Source: Desulfoprunum sp. (lineage in GTDB: Bacteria; Desulfobacterota; Desulfobulbia; Desulfobulbales; Desulfocapsaceae). Taken from it: 6,778 nucleotides of DNA. The stretch covers positions 1 to 6,778 of the forward strand of contig JAUYSF010000169.1 of assembly GCA_030696435.1 (NCBI GenBank), read 5' to 3'. This document shows, piece after piece, positions 5,152 to 6,778 of this stretch (positions are counted from its first letter, which is position 1; the number at the start of each line of letters is the position of its first letter). The position numbers and the translations under genes are program-made. The notes under the pieces are model-generated. The model was given only the letters and a program-made list of their open reading frames with translations, was not told the origin of the DNA and made no database searches.

Positions 5152-6117
5152 ATGATCCATTTCATACCAAAGAAAGAATACAGAGAATTGCCCCCCTCCC
5201 ATGGTCTGTCTGTTATTTCCGATGATGATTTCACTAATAGAGAAGGTACAAGAGGGCACGTTATCAATATCGCCAGGGAGTATATCTGTGTTTTTAATTT
5301 TGAAGACGGCTTTTTCGATGACAATAATACCGCTCTGATCATTGCCGCAGCCGCAGCAGGCAGCGGAATATCCATGCCCGAGGGAGAAGAAGGGTTTGCT
5401 GCTATGCGTGCCAGCCAGGATGGCCTGCTGAGGATAGATGAAGAGGCGCTCAGGCGCATCGATACTATTGAATCGGTGCGGTTCGATACCCTGCAAAACA
5501 ATCAGTCGGTACTGAAAGGTCAGGTGGTTGCCGGGGTGAAGATCCTTTCCCGCACAGCATGCGATGACAGATTGCCGAGAATCGAAAAATTATGCCATGA
5601 GTGCCGTCCGCTAATCGACGTATTACCCTTTAAACAATTCAGGGTTGGGATAGTGGCCATCGACACCGACATCCAGACTGACCGTATGAATGCTACGATC
5701 AATCCGATTCTGCAGGAAAAATTCACGGCGCTCGGTAGTCCGGTTCTCCGTCAGGAATGCGTGTCTGGAGACATCACGGCGGGTGCGGCGGCTATCCGCA
5801 GGCTTATTGACAGCGGGGCGGATTTGGTTGTCTGTGCGGGCGGAATGAATCGTGGTCCAGATGATCAGCTTGCTGCTGCCGTCAGGGCGGCTGGTGGGAA
5901 GATCACGAGCGATGATCACTCACCGGCCTTGTCGGGGATGATGGTTTTCAGGGGCTGGATCGGTCCTGTTCCGGTTCTCCGATTCCCCGATTGCGTGATG
6001 CACCATCGATCGTCGGTTTTTGATCTGGTTATGCCGCGCTACCTGGCTGGAGTTGCCATTACCGAAGAAGATTTTGTGAACTATGGGCGGGACGGCTTGT
6101 GCCTCTCCAGCTCGTAA
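5152..6117 (+). CDS. Divergent molybdopterin-binding protein (MoaB/Mog/MoeA-fold domain)
   Basis: The product (321 residues) has a variable N-terminal part (1-160) and a MoCF_biosynth-type domain (about 164-300), the fold that binds molybdopterin in Mog and MoeA. Support comes from VGIVAIDTD (165-173), the glycine-rich VVCAGGMNRGPDD (226-238), VPVLRFPDCVM (273-283) and FDLVMPRYLAG (290-300). The layout resembles the roughly 340-residue molybdopterin-binding proteins of Clostridia and deltaproteobacteria, including SQDGLLRID (88-96) and LPFKQFRVGIV. Differences from my memory of them: the usual TGNE-like motif is DTDI here, the N-terminal part looks shorter, and the final cysteine-rich tail is absent, the protein ending GLCLSSS. 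A GTG at 5149 adjoins the ATG; TAGG seven bases upstream favours ATG weakly. Position just before the formate dehydrogenase gene suggests a role in its cofactor supply or insertion. It is not a canonical MoeA; exact reaction unknown. Confidence 0.8.
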   Translation: MIHFIPKKEYRELPPSHGLSVISDDDFTNREGTRGHVINIAREYICVFNFEDGFFDDNNTALIIAAAAAGSGISMPEGEEGFAAMRASQDGLLRIDEEALRRIDTIESVRFDTLQNNQSVLKGQVVAGVKILSRTACDDRLPRIEKLCHECRPLIDVLPFKQFRVGIVAIDTDIQTDRMNATINPILQEKFTALGSPVLRQECVSGDITAGAAAIRRLIDSGADLVVCAGGMNRGPDDQLAAAVRAAGGKITSDDHSPALSGMMVFRGWIGPVPVLRFPDCVMHHRSSVFDLVMPRYLAGVAITEEDFVNYGRDGLCLSSS

Positions 6118-6243
6118 TGTAGGCATTTTTCACGCTATTTGTTTGATACCGGAGGACAGGCAGAGCACGCGATACTACAAGAGTGTCATGCTTTCACACT
6201 GTTTCTCTACAAACCATTCACTCTATAAAGAAAGGGAGATTGT
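6118..6243 (+). other. Gap between the molybdopterin-binding protein gene and the formate dehydrogenase gene
   Basis: The 126 bases contain no convincing terminator, so the two genes may share a transcript. TGTAGGCATTTTT at 6118-6130 resembles the TGTA repeats at 4898-4966. A small AGTGT/ACACT inverted repeat lies at 6182-6200. The downstream end holds the strong GGGAG ribosome site (6234-6238), five bases before the ATG. TATAAA at 6224-6229 is too close to the start codon to be a useful -10. Confidence 0.5.
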
Positions 6244-6778
6244 ATGGAAATTAGCAGGAGGAGATTCCTGTCCATGTCCGGGGCCATTGGATCGGGTGTA
6301 GCCCTGTCCTCGCTCGGGCTGGATCTAACCGCTCTGAAGGCCCATGCCGCTGAGCTTAACAAGATGGACCGGATCCGGACGGCCAAGCAGTCGACGACAA
6401 TCTGCTGTTATTGTTCGGTGGGCTGCAGTCTGATCTGCAGCACCGATAAGCTGACCGGCAAGATATTCAATATCGAAGGCGACCCTGATCATCCGATCAA
6501 CGAAGGATCGCTCTGCGCCAAGGGTGCTGGTCTGTTCGGTCTGACCGAGGCCAATGAGCATCGCCTGCGCAAGGTTCTCTATCGGGCGCCAAAGAGCGAT
6601 AAATGGGAAGAAAAAGACTGGGACTGGACCCTGAAGCGGATTGCCCGTCTGGTCAAGGATACCCGCGACAAGGATTTCATCACCCATAACGACAAGGGTG
6701 AGTTGGTCAACCGAGTAGAAAGCATCGGCCACTACGGTTCTTCGAACATCAACAACGAGGAGTGCTGGACGCTCAGCC
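6244..6778 (+). CDS. fdhA: Formate dehydrogenase catalytic (alpha) subunit, Tat-exported, probable selenoprotein (3' truncated by window edge)
   Basis: The frame runs 178 codons from ATG 6244 off the right edge without a stop. Residues 4-10 (SRRRFLS) begin a twin-arginine signal with a hydrophobic stretch to about 26 and probable cleavage after AHA (33-35), so the folded cofactor-loaded enzyme is sent to the periplasm. A [4Fe-4S] site follows: C54-x2-C57-x3-C61-x29-C91, with K93 in CAKG, the conserved lysine between cluster and molybdopterin. The runs INEGSLCAKGAG, YRAPKSD, EEKDWDW, NDKGELVNR and NNEECW match the large subunit of Desulfovibrio-type and FdnG-type formate dehydrogenases (about 1000 residues). 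In those enzymes a selenocysteine follows NEECW by about 20 residues, so a UGA is expected some 50 bases past the edge. It binds a Mo- or W-bis-MGD cofactor and oxidises formate, passing electrons to an Fe-S partner subunit. AAAGGGAG precedes the ATG. Confidence 0.93.
   Translation, partial: MEISRRRFLSMSGAIGSGVALSSLGLDLTALKAHAAELNKMDRIRTAKQSTTICCYCSVGCSLICSTDKLTGKIFNIEGDPDHPINEGSLCAKGAGLFGLTEANEHRLRKVLYRAPKSDKWEEKDWDWTLKRIARLVKDTRDKDFITHNDKGELVNRVESIGHYGSSNINNEECWTLS

Noticed and set aside
6325..6732. 135-codon open frame on the - strand
   Set aside because: It lies opposite the formate dehydrogenase gene, which has Tat and Fe-S motifs in the + frame.

Overview
This window looks like a chromosomal segment from an anaerobic, formate-oxidising bacterium. 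The best guess is a sulfate-reducing deltaproteobacterium (Desulfobacterota). The main reason is the gene fragment at the right edge: its N-terminus reads like the Tat-exported, selenocysteine-type formate dehydrogenase catalytic subunit of Desulfovibrio-like organisms. A complete molybdate uptake operon and a molybdopterin-binding protein gene lie beside it. The taxonomic guess rests on remembered protein similarity, not on a search.

Layout, left to right. (1) Bases 1-912, + strand: the 3' part of a Gfo/Idh/MocA oxidoreductase of the YdgJ type, cut by the window edge. (2) 913-1027: a short convergent gap with a possible bidirectional terminator. (3) 1028-4554, - strand: an operon transcribed in the order modE-modA-modB-modC, encoding the molybdate-sensing repressor, periplasmic binding protein, membrane permease and ATPase with a TOBE domain. 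A hexanucleotide tandem repeat that folds into a perfect 16-bp hairpin sits between modA and modB. (4) 4555-5151: a divergent regulatory region of about 600 bases. The modE side carries a ModE-like operator, a perfect 20-bp palindrome and a plausible sigma70 promoter. The other side carries three 23-bp-spaced TGTA repeats and a leader with two mutually exclusive hairpins, one of which resembles a weak terminator. (5) 5152-6117, + strand: a divergent molybdopterin-binding (MoaB/Mog/MoeA-fold) protein. (6) 6244-6778, + strand: the 5' end of the formate dehydrogenase alpha-subunit gene, which runs off the window about 50 bases before the expected selenocysteine codon.

The genes make biological sense together. 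ModABC would import molybdate and ModE would repress the operon when molybdate is plentiful. The molybdopterin-binding protein probably acts in cofactor synthesis, insertion or sensing, and the formate dehydrogenase is the enzyme that consumes the cofactor. The oxidoreductase at the left edge appears unrelated. The most interesting unexplained parts are the divergent regulatory region, the modA-modB repeat hairpin, and the altered motifs and apparently lost C-terminal cysteine tail of the molybdopterin-binding protein.
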